Below are positions 16,995 to 25,639 of a stretch of 64,000 nt of DNA, piece after piece. Source of the stretch: Pelosinus fermentans DSM 17108 (lineage in GTDB: Bacteria; Bacillota; Negativicutes; DSM-13327); NCBI RefSeq assembly GCF_000271485.2, contig NZ_AKVN02000001.1, positions 3,435,501-3,499,500 on the forward strand, in the 5' to 3' direction. A program made the position numbers and the translations under genes. The notes below the pieces were generated by a model. That model made no database searches. It saw only the letters and a program-made list of their open reading frames with translations, and was not told the origin of the DNA. Numbering within the stretch: the stretch's first letter is position 1; each line of letters begins with the position of its first letter.

Positions 16995-18440
16995 TTAGGT
17001 ACAAATCGTATTTTTTCGCACAAACAATGCCAATATCAAACCGATAACAGACAAAATCAGAAAAACCATGAAATTCTGCTGGGTTCCAAAGGCAATCGAC
17101 TGAGCGATACCATCTGTCGTCATATTGGAAAATCCTTGGGAATATTTTACACTGTTCATCGTTAAAATACTTGAGGCAAGTGCGGTTCCCACAGCGCCGG
17201 CCACTTGCTGCAATGTGCCCATAATGGCAGCTCCATCTGCATAGTATTCCTGGGAAAGCTGATTGAGACTATTGGTTTGCGCCGGCATTGCCAGCATAGA
17301 AGCACCAAACATGAAAACAGTATAGATAATGGTTAATTCGACGAATGTAATCGACACAAATGAAAAAAGAAGCAGGGTAATACTTAGCAGCAAGAAGCCT
17401 GTGGAAAGTAAAAGTCTGGGACCATGTGTATCGTAAAACTTGCCGGTAAGCGGAGACATGATCCCATTTACGGCCGCACCGGGCAGCATTGCCAAAGCTG
17501 CTGCAATGCTGGAATATCCTAATGATTTTTGTATATACAATGGCAGCACAAAGCCTGCCGCCAAGACACTCATCATGCTGATCATGACAATACATGCACC
17601 TATGGTAAACATGGAATTGGAAAATACACGCACCTGAATCAACGGCTTAGTCAATCGTAGCTGCCTATACGCGAATGCAGCCAGACTAAGCCCTCCCATC
17701 ATAATATAGCCAAATACGGCAGGACTGCTCCAGCCTACGTCAGCGGATATACTCACTCCATAGACAATCCCCACAAAAGCAATAGTGGACAAAAGAACAG
17801 AGAGATAATCAACCGTTATTTTGTCTTTCGAATGAATGTCAGGAATATAGCTGCTGCCCATCATGAAGGAGACCACAAGTATTGGCAGCATACTGATAAA
17901 AATCCAGTGCCAGTTTATCCATTCAATAATAAACCCGCCAAAAGTAGGACCCAATGCAGGTGCAAAACTAGTGACAAGTCCAACGATTCCCATACATTTG
18001 CCTCGCTTAGCAATCGGAATTTTTTCTAAAATGATGTTCATCATTAATGGAAAGGAAATACTGGTTCCTATTGCCTGAACAATTCTTCCGAGGAACAGCA
18101 TTTCAAAATTCAGTGTAAAGGCGCAAAGAAGTGTTCCAAAGGTAAAAATGGTGACTGCTGCCTGAAATAATCCTTTTGTCCGAAAATGCTTCACAAATAG
18201 TGGTGAAAGCGGCAGCAGGATGGATAACGTCAACAGATACCCTGTAGTCAGCCATTGAATGACAACTGCTGATACGCCAAATTCATTCATTAATAAAGCA
18301 TAGGCAATATTTAATGCTGTTTCTGAGAGAATGCCGATAAAGGTAACAATCGCAATGGATACAACAGCGATCATTATATTACGCTCAGGCACGTGAGATT
18401 CTGTTGTCATTTCCATACCTTTACTCTTAGAATCCATCAC
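16995..18440 (-). CDS. DHA2 family multidrug MFS transporter (14 TM)
   Basis: A 481-residue drug/proton antiporter of the EmrB/QacA type, with about 14 membrane segments. Family motifs are LTTGYLLTLSILLPLSPLF near residue 64, FLGRIVQAIGTSISFPLMM near 121 and GLVTSFAPALGPTFGGFIIE near 154 (motif C of drug exporters). The start is GTG 18440 or ATG 18437, both served by GGAG. It overlaps the MarR gene by 14 bp, so the two are translated together, and MarR probably represses its own operon. The substrate is unknown. Other DHA2 members use a HlyD partner, but none is adjacent in this cassette. Confidence 0.9.
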   Translation of the reverse strand: MMDSKSKGMEMTTESHVPERNIMIAVVSIAIVTFIGILSETALNIAYALLMNEFGVSAVVIQWLTTGYLLTLSILLPLSPLFVKHFRTKGLFQAAVTIFTFGTLLCAFTLNFEMLFLGRIVQAIGTSISFPLMMNIILEKIPIAKRGKCMGIVGLVTSFAPALGPTFGGFIIEWINWHWIFISMLPILVVSFMMGSSYIPDIHSKDKITVDYLSVLLSTIAFVGIVYGVSISADVGWSSPAVFGYIMMGGLSLAAFAYRQLRLTKPLIQVRVFSNSMFTIGACIVMISMMSVLAAGFVLPLYIQKSLGYSSIAAALAMLPGAAVNGIMSPLTGKFYDTHGPRLLLSTGFLLLSITLLLFSFVSITFVELTIIYTVFMFGASMLAMPAQTNSLNQLSQEYYADGAAIMGTLQQVAGAVGTALASSILTMNSVKYSQGFSNMTTDGIAQSIAFGTQQNFMVFLILSVIGLILALFVRKNTICT

Positions 18441-18888
18441 TTTTTTTCTCCGATACCTCTTTCATCGATTGATAAATAAATTCTACCGTCTCTATCATGG
18501 AGAGGTATTTTCCCTGATCAAATTCAGAAAAATAATCCGCCAGCTTTGCATGATAATCTAAAACATACTTTTGTACACATTCTTTGCCAAAGGAGGTAGG
18601 TTCCACCAGTACAATTCTTTTATCATCATCAGCCATTGTTTTTTTTACCGTTCCTATATCAACTAGTTCGTTTATCAGCTTTGTAATGCTAGGCTTGGTA
18701 ATCTGCATAGCCATACTTACATCAGTGACCCGAACGCTCCCGTTTTGATTGTACTTTTTATAAATCACATCCAGTACACGAATATGACTAGGTTTCATAT
18801 CCTTAGGTAGTTCCGGCATACACTCTAGTGCTTTTTTCGCAAGCCACAACGCCTCTAATATTGGAATGACCATATCATCCTTAGCCAT
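18427..18888 (-). CDS. MarR family transcriptional regulator
   Basis: A 153-residue winged-helix repressor. The DNA-binding core runs from VRVTDVSMAMQITKPSITKL near residue 53 into the wing MADDDKRIVLVEPTSFGKEC near 85. The ends are helical and form the dimer interface. It overlaps the start of the DHA2 efflux gene and heads that two-gene cassette, the standard arrangement for a drug-responsive autorepressor. A palindromic operator candidate lies about 30 bp upstream of the start. Confidence 0.92.
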   Translation of the reverse strand: MAKDDMVIPILEALWLAKKALECMPELPKDMKPSHIRVLDVIYKKYNQNGSVRVTDVSMAMQITKPSITKLINELVDIGTVKKTMADDDKRIVLVEPTSFGKECVQKYVLDYHAKLADYFSEFDQGKYLSMIETVEFIYQSMKEVSEKKSDGF

Positions 18889-18916
18889 GCTATCCCTCTT
18901 TTCCTAATATTATAAA

Positions 18917-18948
18917 TAGTTACCTATAGTAATTATTATATATAACTA
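18917..18948 (-). promoter_or_regulatory. Candidate MarR operator upstream of the efflux cassette
   Basis: Upstream of the marR start, TAGTTACCTATAGTAATTA (18917-18935) is an imperfect palindrome, and TAGTTA recurs inverted as TAACTA at 18943-18948. The position, 29-60 bp before the start codon, fits an autoregulatory site overlapping the promoter. Confidence 0.4.
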
Positions 18949-19019
18949 AGTGTAATTTATCAAGTACTTATTAGGTATCAGGTCTTTGCGGAGACTGACT
19001 GCTGCAGCTACTAGAAAAT

Positions 19020-19058
19020 AAAAGGCTCCATAGAGACTTACTCTCTACGGAGCCTTTT
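19020..19058 (-). terminator. Terminator after the flavin reductase gene
   Basis: AAAAGGCTCC plus TAGAGA (19020-19036) pairs with TCTCTA plus GGAGCCTTTT (19042-19058). It ends the padR-emrA-emrB-reductase group on the minus strand. Confidence 0.85.
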
Positions 19059-19076
19059 ATCTTGTTTAGCATCTGC

Positions 19077-19643
19077 TCAAGACTTCTTCGATGTATGAGT
19101 CACAATCCAAACTGTAAAAGCATCTATAAACTTTTGCAAGAATTCCTGAGTTCTCTCATCTCTTAAAGTGCCCTTTTCATCAAGGAGTGTTGCGACATTT
19201 GCAATATAGGACTCGGGCATCGGCATAACGGGAACATTCAGAACGACAAGCGCTTGTCTCAAGTGATGATTTGCGCCAAAGCCGCCTAATCCGCCTGGGG
19301 ATACACTGACCACTGCACCGGGTTTACCATTCCATACATTTTCACTATAGGGCCGCGATCCTATATCAATGGCATTCTTTATTACTGCAGGAACTGACCG
19401 ATTATACTCGGGCGTTACAAAAAGAACCGCATCGTATTTTTTCATGCTGTCACGAAAAGCTGTCCAAGATGCAGGAGGAGTGCCTTCATCATCAAAATCT
19501 TGATTATACATGGAAAGTTCGTCGATCTCGACCTCCTCCATCTCAAAAGATGAAGGCAGCATCCTTGTCAATGCCTTGGCTATCTTCCTGCTAAATGAGT
19601 CCTTGCGAAGACTCCCTATAATGACCCCTATTTTCTTCGTCAC
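19077..19643 (-). CDS. NADPH-dependent FMN reductase family protein
   Basis: A 188-residue flavodoxin-fold oxidoreductase. The FMN phosphate-binding loop GSLRKDSFSRKIA lies near residue 10. The loop VTPEYNRSVPAVIKNAID near 77 and the glycine-rich PGGLGGFGANHHLRQAL near 115 are family hallmarks. It reduces flavins, quinones or similar acceptors with NAD(P)H. The GTG start has AGGGAGG 8 bases upstream. It is the last gene of a group starting with padR at 22856, so it may help detoxify a compound that the efflux pump exports. Confidence 0.9.
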   Translation of the reverse strand: MTKKIGVIIGSLRKDSFSRKIAKALTRMLPSSFEMEEVEIDELSMYNQDFDDEGTPPASWTAFRDSMKKYDAVLFVTPEYNRSVPAVIKNAIDIGSRPYSENVWNGKPGAVVSVSPGGLGGFGANHHLRQALVVLNVPVMPMPESYIANVATLLDEKGTLRDERTQEFLQKFIDAFTVWIVTHTSKKS

Positions 19644-19724
19644 GGTGTAAACCTCCCTTAAATTAAGTGTTGCTTATAGTAATACTTGATTTGATAAGAT
19701 ATTCCTTTATTAATAGGCTTGATT

Positions 19725-21302
19725 TCATTCCGGTGAATTAGAATGGGAAACAACTGTTTTCTTTTGAATGAACAGTGCTATGATGCCGCCGCATAAGCAC
19801 AAGAATGCGATAGTATGAAAAACGTCCTGAAAGGACAGGATTGTCGCTTGTTTAGCCACCATTTGACTTAAGATTGCTTTTAGCATGACATATTGCTGAG
19901 GCAATAGTCCTTGCCCCGTTAGCCATCCATGAGCGGCTTCAGATAACATCGTACTATCCATTCCTTGATTTCCCCACAATCCACGCAGCAATTTAAATAG
20001 TTCTTGCGAGGAATGAGTCGCCGCATTTAAGTATTCTTTTAATATTGCGGTATGATAAATTTCCCGTCGAGTCAGCAGTGTCTCTGCAAAGACCACACCA
20101 ATACTGCCGCCAATAATTTTCGCCAGATTAAATATTCCGGAACCAACCCCTATTTTGTCTCTCGGCAGCGATCCAATGGCACAGTTACTCAATGGTGACA
20201 TGGTAAAACCAAGCCCCATGCCAAACAATGTAAGCCTAAAAAAGAAATCACGTGCCGAATAATCAGGACTGATTGTGTCAAGTGAATATAACGCACCCGA
20301 AATCATTAAAATTCCGACGAAGGCCGGGAGACGAGAGCCAAAACAGTCGGCTAACCGTCCTCCAATCGGAGCAAAAATAACCATGGTTGCCGTCATCGGG
20401 AGCATTACTAATCCTGCAGTAGTAGAACTATAATCCAGAATCGACTTCAGAAAAAACGGCATTAAAAACATGCCGCCATAAAATGCCACGAAGGAAATAA
20501 AGCCTACCAGATTGGCAATCGTAAAATTGATATTACGGAATAAATCAACCTCAATCATCGGATTTGCGACTTTTAGTTCAAAAGCAACAAATAAGACAGC
20601 AGAAGCAAAACTCAAGTAAAACAACAGCACGATATAAAGAGAATCCCAACCTTCTTTTTGTCCTTGATTTAGAGCAATCAAAAGGGAGCTGATGCTGCTA
20701 ATTAAGAGAGCTGCGCCAAAATAATCAATTTTTGTTGCCAAATTGCGCTTTGATTTCGGTATAACGGCAAGGGCATAGCCGATGCTAATGATACAAAAAG
20801 GTATCACCGAAAAAAAGATGGATCGCCAATCAAAATTTTCGATTAAATACCCACCGATTGTCGGCCCCATTGCGCTCCCTGCGGCAGCCATTGCACTCCA
20901 TATTCCTAAAGCAGCCCCCCGCTCGTGAGCATCGAAAGTCGCTGCAACAATCGCCATGGCATTAGGCAGCAGCATACCCGCTCCCACTCCCTGTACAATG
21001 CGAAAAAAGAGCATGCCCACTGAATTGGTTGCAATGCCACACAAAAAAGACGCAATTGTGAATATAATAAGTCCAATAATATAGACCTTCTTTGCCCCAA
21101 ACTGATCTCCTAACTTACCAGTTAAAGGAAGTGTTGAACCATACGGCAGCATGTATGCTAATGAAACCCATACAACAGAATCCATGTTGAAATTCAATGC
21201 TGCCATTATATTCGGCAGCGCAATGTTCACACAGCTGCTCACATAAGCACTCAATATAGTTCCCAAGCAAACTGCACATAGAATAGCATATTTCTTAAAC
21301 AT
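19725..21302 (-). CDS. emrB: EmrB-like DHA2 multidrug efflux transporter
   Basis: A 525-residue inner-membrane exporter with 14 predicted segments. ATG 21302 is the likely start because AAGGAAGG lies 10 bases upstream; an in-frame start at 21347 would add 15 unlikely residues. Drug-exporter motifs include VSLAYMLPYGSTLPLTGKLG, FRIVQGVGAGMLLPNAMAI and AAAGSAMGPTIGGYLIENFD. The long loop before the last segment is usual for EmrB. It lies 97 bp downstream of an emrA-like adaptor gene, implying a two-part pump. An outer-membrane TolC partner is not encoded here. Confidence 0.9.
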   Translation of the reverse strand: MFKKYAILCAVCLGTILSAYVSSCVNIALPNIMAALNFNMDSVVWVSLAYMLPYGSTLPLTGKLGDQFGAKKVYIIGLIIFTIASFLCGIATNSVGMLFFRIVQGVGAGMLLPNAMAIVAATFDAHERGAALGIWSAMAAAGSAMGPTIGGYLIENFDWRSIFFSVIPFCIISIGYALAVIPKSKRNLATKIDYFGAALLISSISSLLIALNQGQKEGWDSLYIVLLFYLSFASAVLFVAFELKVANPMIEVDLFRNINFTIANLVGFISFVAFYGGMFLMPFFLKSILDYSSTTAGLVMLPMTATMVIFAPIGGRLADCFGSRLPAFVGILMISGALYSLDTISPDYSARDFFFRLTLFGMGLGFTMSPLSNCAIGSLPRDKIGVGSGIFNLAKIIGGSIGVVFAETLLTRREIYHTAILKEYLNAATHSSQELFKLLRGLWGNQGMDSTMLSEAAHGWLTGQGLLPQQYVMLKAILSQMVAKQATILSFQDVFHTIAFLCLCGGIIALFIQKKTVVSHSNSPE

Positions 21303-21398
21303 CGAGCAACTACCTTCCTTTTTGAAAAAACAAAAACGCATCTGCATAAAGAAGACCTAATTTACATTTAGAGCTTAACCGTATAAGAGCACTTTTAT

Positions 21399-22418
21399 TT
21401 ACTTTGTACTAATGCTTATTACCGCAGACATCCCCGGTTTAAGAATATATTCGGATTCGTCAGCTTGTATTTTAATAGGCAGCCGCTGTGTAACTTTAGT
21501 GAAATTACTGGAACTATTTTCAGTTGACAATAGGGCGAATTGAGATCCTGTCGCTGAACCAACCTCTATTACATGACCGATAAACTTCTTGCCAGGAAAA
21601 GCGTCTATCGTAAATTCTACTGGTTGATCGACTTTGATTCGGCCAATATAGGTTTCTTCTATGTTAGCATTAATCCAAACATCTGCAAGGTTCGTTATAC
21701 TAAAGAGCTGCTGTCCAGCAGAAACAACTTCACCATCTTCTACAGATTTTAAAGCCACAACTCCCGAGACAGGTGCCTTTACCGTTGCATTTGCCAATTG
21801 AATTTCAAGATTGGTTAGTGCCGCCTGAGCCTGACGGACTTGAGCCTGTGCTACTTGAATATCCTCTGGTCGTGAGCCTTCAGCAGACAAACTGTACTGC
21901 TCTTTGGCAGCAGCATACTGTGCCTGGGCAACATCTAAAGCAGTTTTAGCAGTTTCAAGCTGCTGGATTGATATAGCGCCTTGATGATACAGAGCCTCAG
22001 CCCGTTCATAGTTTTTCTGGGCATTATAAAGATTTGCCGCTGCTTGGCTAGCAGCAGCATTCGCTGCCGCAACCTCTTGGTGCCGATTACCTGCAATTAC
22101 AGCTGCCAATTTTGCCTTTGTCATCTCCAAATTCGCATTGGCCTGCTCAACCTGAGCTTCAAATTCTTCCTTCTCTAATGTTGCTATGACCTGTCCGGTT
22201 TGGATACTATCTCCTTCTTTAACCAAAACTTTTTCCACTCTGCCAGATACTTTTGCGCTTACCGCGACAATAGTTCCCTTTACTCTGGCATCATCCGTAG
22301 AAACAATCCGCCCAGAACGAATCCACCACCATACTCCACCAACTACTAAGATCCCCACAAGCACACTTACAATGATCATCATGCTGCGATTACTTAGCCT
22401 TGAATTTGCTTGAGTCAT
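21399..22418 (-). CDS. emrA: EmrA/HlyD-like membrane fusion protein
   Basis: A 339-residue periplasmic adaptor. It has one N-terminal membrane segment (about residues 12-32), a lipoyl/biotinyl-like half (VKGTIVAVSAKVSGRVEKV), a long coiled-coil hairpin rich in Ala, Gln and Glu (about 85-190), the second lipoyl half (VKAPVSGVVALKSVEDGE) and a beta-barrel domain (VWINANIEETYIGRIK). ATG 22418 has GAGGTG 7 bases upstream. It links the EmrB-like pump to the outer layer of the envelope. It lies directly upstream of emrB and downstream of padR. Such adaptors fit a cell with an outer membrane. Confidence 0.9.
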   Translation of the reverse strand: MTQANSRLSNRSMMIIVSVLVGILVVGGVWWWIRSGRIVSTDDARVKGTIVAVSAKVSGRVEKVLVKEGDSIQTGQVIATLEKEEFEAQVEQANANLEMTKAKLAAVIAGNRHQEVAAANAAASQAAANLYNAQKNYERAEALYHQGAISIQQLETAKTALDVAQAQYAAAKEQYSLSAEGSRPEDIQVAQAQVRQAQAALTNLEIQLANATVKAPVSGVVALKSVEDGEVVSAGQQLFSITNLADVWINANIEETYIGRIKVDQPVEFTIDAFPGKKFIGHVIEVGSATGSQFALLSTENSSSNFTKVTQRLPIKIQADESEYILKPGMSAVISISTK

Positions 22419-22496
22419 CAACTTTCACCTCATTAAACTATCGAAATCAATATGTATTCTTTTTACTGTATCCACTATGCAAGCATCTACTGGATA

Positions 22497-22856
22497 TTAT
22501 TGTCTAAGCAAATCCGTCCGCAATATTCTCATCCTTCGTTCCACCTCAGTAATCCGTTCTTGCAGCATTATTTCCAATGCAGGTACGCGAGCAATACCAA
22601 CATCTGTAATGGTGAAGATTCGTTTGCCGCGAGTCATAGGGCTATCCCATTCGCCGACGATATATCCCCTTTCTTCCATCTTCCGAAGAAGCGGATACAG
22701 AGCATTTGTATTTGGAGTATAGGAATCTTGAGTACGCCGCTTAATCTCCGCAGCTAACTTATTTCCATATGCAGGTTCCTGTTGAAGTATTTTCAGTATG
22801 TATAAACCAATAATAAGATTCATTAGTGTCTCATAATTGCTTTTTTTCTTTGGCAT
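22497..22856 (-). CDS. PadR family transcriptional regulator
   Basis: A 119-residue winged-helix repressor. ATG 22856 is chosen because AAGGAGG lies 5 bases upstream. The core motif YGNKLAAEIKRRTQDSYTPN leads into LYPLLRKMEERGYIVGEWDS, the PadR recognition helix and wing, followed by a C-terminal dimerisation helix. It heads the emrA-emrB-reductase group and probably represses it until a toxic ligand binds. Other PadR proteins control phenolic acid or multidrug responses. Confidence 0.92.
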   Translation of the reverse strand: MPKKKSNYETLMNLIIGLYILKILQQEPAYGNKLAAEIKRRTQDSYTPNTNALYPLLRKMEERGYIVGEWDSPMTRGKRIFTITDVGIARVPALEIMLQERITEVERRMRILRTDLLRQ

Positions 22857-22974
22857 GTAATCCTCCTTATTTATATTAAAAATATCTTTATTAATTTTAT
22901 CAAGAATAATTAAGAGTGTCAATTAACAATTGCGATTATAGATTCATAATCCGAACCATAGAATTCATTAAAAA

Positions 22975-23006
22975 AGGCTGTACTCCAAAATCATGGAATA
23001 CAGCCT
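22975..23006 (-). terminator. Terminator after the GNAT gene
   Basis: The inverted repeat AGGCTGTACTCCA / TGGAATACAGCCT (22975-22987, 22994-23006) is followed on the minus strand by TTTTTT. It is a good intrinsic terminator for the minus-strand acetyltransferase gene. Confidence 0.8.
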
Positions 23007-23010
23007 CTAG

Positions 23011-23038
23011 AATTAACTAGTCAGTTGATTAGTTAATT
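23011..23038. repeat. Palindrome between GNAT gene and its terminator
   Basis: AATTAACTA (23011-23019) and TAGTTAATT (23030-23038) form a perfect 9-bp inverted repeat with a 10-base spacer. It is only a few bases from the terminator. Its role is unknown; it could be an operator or part of a larger RNA structure. Confidence 0.45.
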
Positions 23039-23121
23039 CTATTATATTTTTATAATTCTTGTCAAAGGTTATCTTAACAATAAGACCTTCAGTAAGGGGA
23101 AGGCATCTGTATAACATCTAT

Positions 23122-23610
23122 TTAAAGCCTCGTCTTATAAAATCTTGTATCCACTTTCATAATCGGAAATGCATCTGGCAATACCTCTTTTGCTATTTGA
23201 ACAAAATTATTTTTTTCATAAAAACGATGTGCAGCTACAAATTTCTCGGTGGTCCCCAGGTAAATTTCACGTATGTTATGCTCACTAGCCCATGACGTTA
23301 ACTGTAATAGCAGCAGCTTGGCTATATTATGCCCTTTTCCTCGATAATCCGCTTTCACAAACATTTTTCTTAATGCGCCTTGCTGATTTCCAATAGCGAT
23401 CAGCGCAATCGTTCCTACAATCTGCTGCTCATAAATAGCAATCCAAAAATTCCCCCCTCCAGACTGATAGAAGTTAGGTATGTCACTTAAATCCGGCTGA
23501 TCTTCTTTGCTGATCGGAATGTTAAACTCACTTCGCTGAATGGTGAGAATTAAGTCAATCACTTCATCTTGATATTCTTTAGAATATTTCTCTACAATAA
23601 CAGTTTCCAA
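23122..23610 (-). CDS. GNAT family N-acetyltransferase
   Basis: A 162-residue acetyl-CoA-dependent acetyltransferase. The acetyl-CoA binding segment (motif A) reads LRKMFVKADYRGKGHNIAKL near residue 82. It is followed by IREIYLGTTEKFVAAHRFYEK near 115 (motif B and the C-terminal helix). The TTG start has GAGGTG upstream. It stands alone between two hairpin-rich regions. The acceptor substrate is unknown; relatives acetylate small amines or antibiotics. Confidence 0.88.
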   Translation of the reverse strand: METVIVEKYSKEYQDEVIDLILTIQRSEFNIPISKEDQPDLSDIPNFYQSGGGNFWIAIYEQQIVGTIALIAIGNQQGALRKMFVKADYRGKGHNIAKLLLLQLTSWASEHNIREIYLGTTEKFVAAHRFYEKNNFVQIAKEVLPDAFPIMKVDTRFYKTRL

Positions 23611-23747
23611 TTTTTATTCACCTCTTTATAAAATGACCTCTTTGCAGTATAAATTCCCGTACTTCTTGCTACGAATCAACTCCAATAGTAAGTATGCTCA
23701 CTTCTCAAAGAGTTCGATATTTAATTTTGCCATGCAAAAGGATCCAT

Positions 23748-23820
23748 TTAAGTAGTTGACATTTCAACTACTTAAATTCTAATACCAACTAGTTGAAATG
23801 TCAACCAGTTGGTATTAGAA
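23748..23820. repeat. Two interlocking palindromes sharing a GTTGACATTTCAAC core
   Basis: The first palindrome (23748-23775) pairs TTAAGTAGTTGAC with its complement around ATTTC. The second (23777-23820) pairs TTCTAATACCAAC with GTTGGTATTAGAA and contains the reverse complement core GTTGAAATGTCAAC. The pair lies after the PuuD-like gene and 140 bp before the GNAT start. It could be a terminator, twin operators, or both. Confidence 0.6.
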
Positions 23821-23839
23821 TATTTTTTATAAAATAATC

Positions 23840-24601
23840 TTATTTCTCGAAGCTAGATACAACAACTGTTTTCTTTGCCGCTTCGACGAAAGCTCTGAAA
23901 AGAGGCAACATATCAGGAGACTGGGTAATCATCATTTCCGGATGCCACTGAACCCCTACAATAAAGCTTCCTTCCCTTTTCTCAATTCCTTCAACTATAC
24001 CATCTTTTGCTCTGGCATTCACAATAAATCCCGGTGCGATTTCCTTAACAGACTGATGATGAAAGCTGTTTGTCACAATGGAATCTTTCGGAAAAATTTG
24101 AGACAATACCGTATTTTGAGTCAATTCTACCGTATGAGTAGGCACATGTCTTTCTCCCTTTTGAAAATGCTTTAAACACTTGCTGGAACATTGAGCTGCT
24201 ATATCTTGATACAATGTGCCGCCAAAAGCTACGTTGAGAACTTGTAAACCGCGGCAAATTCCTAATATGGGCTTTCCCAATGCAGCTGCAATGTTAGCAC
24301 TTCGTATATGGTGATCATCCATCTCCGGAAAGATTGTATCTAATTCTCGCAATGGTTCTTCACCATATAGCAACGGATTGATGTCGTATCCACCTGATAA
24401 TAATAAGCCATCTACCTGCTTTAACTGCGCTTTAATACTTTCTTCATCATCAATAGCTGGCAATAGAAGCGGTACTCCTCCAGCCGATACAATTGCCTGT
24501 ACATAATCATGACTCACTGCTGCTTTCTTCATTCCTGAAAACAAACCATCCTCAAGAAAAAGTATAGAAACCAGTATACCTATAATGGGTTTCTTAATCA
24601 C
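23840..24601 (-). CDS. Gamma-glutamyl-GABA hydrolase-like class I glutamine amidotransferase (PuuD family, C26)
   Basis: A 253-residue cytosolic hydrolase. The start is GTG 24601, because the GGGAGGAG ribosome binding site is inside the longer frame that begins at 24616. The family layout is LLLSGGYDINPLLYGE near residue 85, the nucleophile elbow GICRGLQVLNVAFGG (Cys about 118), SFHHQSVKEIAPGF near 175 and the catalytic VQWHPEMM near 218. PuuD hydrolyses gamma-glutamyl-GABA in putrescine breakdown. No other putrescine genes lie nearby, so the substrate may be another gamma-glutamyl compound. Confidence 0.87.
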   Translation of the reverse strand: MIKKPIIGILVSILFLEDGLFSGMKKAAVSHDYVQAIVSAGGVPLLLPAIDDEESIKAQLKQVDGLLLSGGYDINPLLYGEEPLRELDTIFPEMDDHHIRSANIAAALGKPILGICRGLQVLNVAFGGTLYQDIAAQCSSKCLKHFQKGERHVPTHTVELTQNTVLSQIFPKDSIVTNSFHHQSVKEIAPGFIVNARAKDGIVEGIEKREGSFIVGVQWHPEMMITQSPDMLPLFRAFVEAAKKTVVVSSFEK

Positions 24602-24624
24602 AATCTCCTCCCTCATAATAGATT

Positions 24625-24668
24625 AAAGGTCAAAAAAAGTGTCTATAATTCCACTTCTTTTGACCTTT
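24625..24668 (-). terminator. Hairpin downstream of the small AAA ATPase gene
   Basis: AAAGGTCAAAA and AAGTG pair with CACTT and TTTTGACCTTT (24625-24668). It lies between the ATPase stop and the start of the PuuD-like gene, so it is a probable terminator of the ATPase gene. Confidence 0.6.
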
Positions 24669-24800
24669 AGTTTCAATCAGCTGTTTATGGTGATAGCTTA
24701 AACACAATATCTTGGTAAGATAATAACACCCCTAATCAGCATTGTCAATGAACTAAGAAAGCAGTAATAACAACAAATGAATGCTACGCAATTACTTCAA

Positions 24801-25532
24801 TCATTCCATCAATACGTCTAACATTTTCTTACGATTATTTATAAATTCTTTCATTATGATATAATGCTCTGTTTCTTCATATGCAATCGCTTCAATCTTA
24901 TTATTTGTTATTTGTAAAATCGTTGCACCCGGATACCCCATTATGATAGGCGAATGAGTTGCAATAATAAATTGGGATTGTTGATCCGCCAAGTCATGCA
25001 TTCTTAAAATCATAGCCATTTGCCTCATGGGAGATAAGGCAGCTTCTGGCTCATCCAATAGGTATAGTCCTTTACCTTTAAATTTATTCATGAAAGTCGC
25101 AAAGAAAGCTTCCCCATGAGATTGTTCATGCAATGACTTTCCTCCGTAGAAATGACTCACTTGAAGCTCATCAATTTGCGTTGCCAGATTATAAAAGGTT
25201 TCGGCACGTAAGAAAAATTCATTCTTAGGTTTTCTTATACCTCGAATTAAACGAATGCATTCATGTAACTGAGAATGGGAATTTCTCGTAGAAAAATTAA
25301 AGTTGCGAGTTCCGCCCTCAGGATTAAACCCCCAGGCAATCGCAATTGCCTCTAGCAGTGTAGATTTTCCCGTACCGTTTTCCCCCACAATAAATGTCAC
25401 TTGTGGATGAAATTTCAACTCATCTAAATCACGGAAAATTGGCAAGGAAAAGGGATATTGATCGAAGCTTTCAACTTGATCTCGCAATAATTTTATGGAA
25501 CGCAAATAATGTTCTGTGCTTAATTTATCCAT
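24801..25532 (-). CDS. Small AAA ATPase, ABC-like (AAA_21/AAA_23 type)
   Basis: A 243-residue soluble P-loop ATPase. Walker A is VGENGTGKSTLLEAIAIAWG near residue 49. A signature-like region GGKSLHEQSHGEAFF lies near 130, Walker B LYLLDEPEAALSPMRQMAM near 155 and the switch IIATHSPIIMGYPGA near 190. No membrane segment is present. Similar short proteins are widespread in Firmicutes; some resemble RecF/SMC heads or the ATPase half of OLD-like systems, but there is no nuclease gene beside it. The function is unknown. Confidence 0.85.
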   Translation of the reverse strand: MDKLSTEHYLRSIKLLRDQVESFDQYPFSLPIFRDLDELKFHPQVTFIVGENGTGKSTLLEAIAIAWGFNPEGGTRNFNFSTRNSHSQLHECIRLIRGIRKPKNEFFLRAETFYNLATQIDELQVSHFYGGKSLHEQSHGEAFFATFMNKFKGKGLYLLDEPEAALSPMRQMAMILRMHDLADQQSQFIIATHSPIIMGYPGATILQITNNKIEAIAYEETEHYIIMKEFINNRKKMLDVLME

Positions 25533-25639
25533 ACGATTCTCCTACTCATTACCCATTCATTAATTACTTAACTACTATATTACTGCAGCAAGCTGTCATA
25601 ATACAACTACATTTACTAGCAAACATACGAGTGATGATG

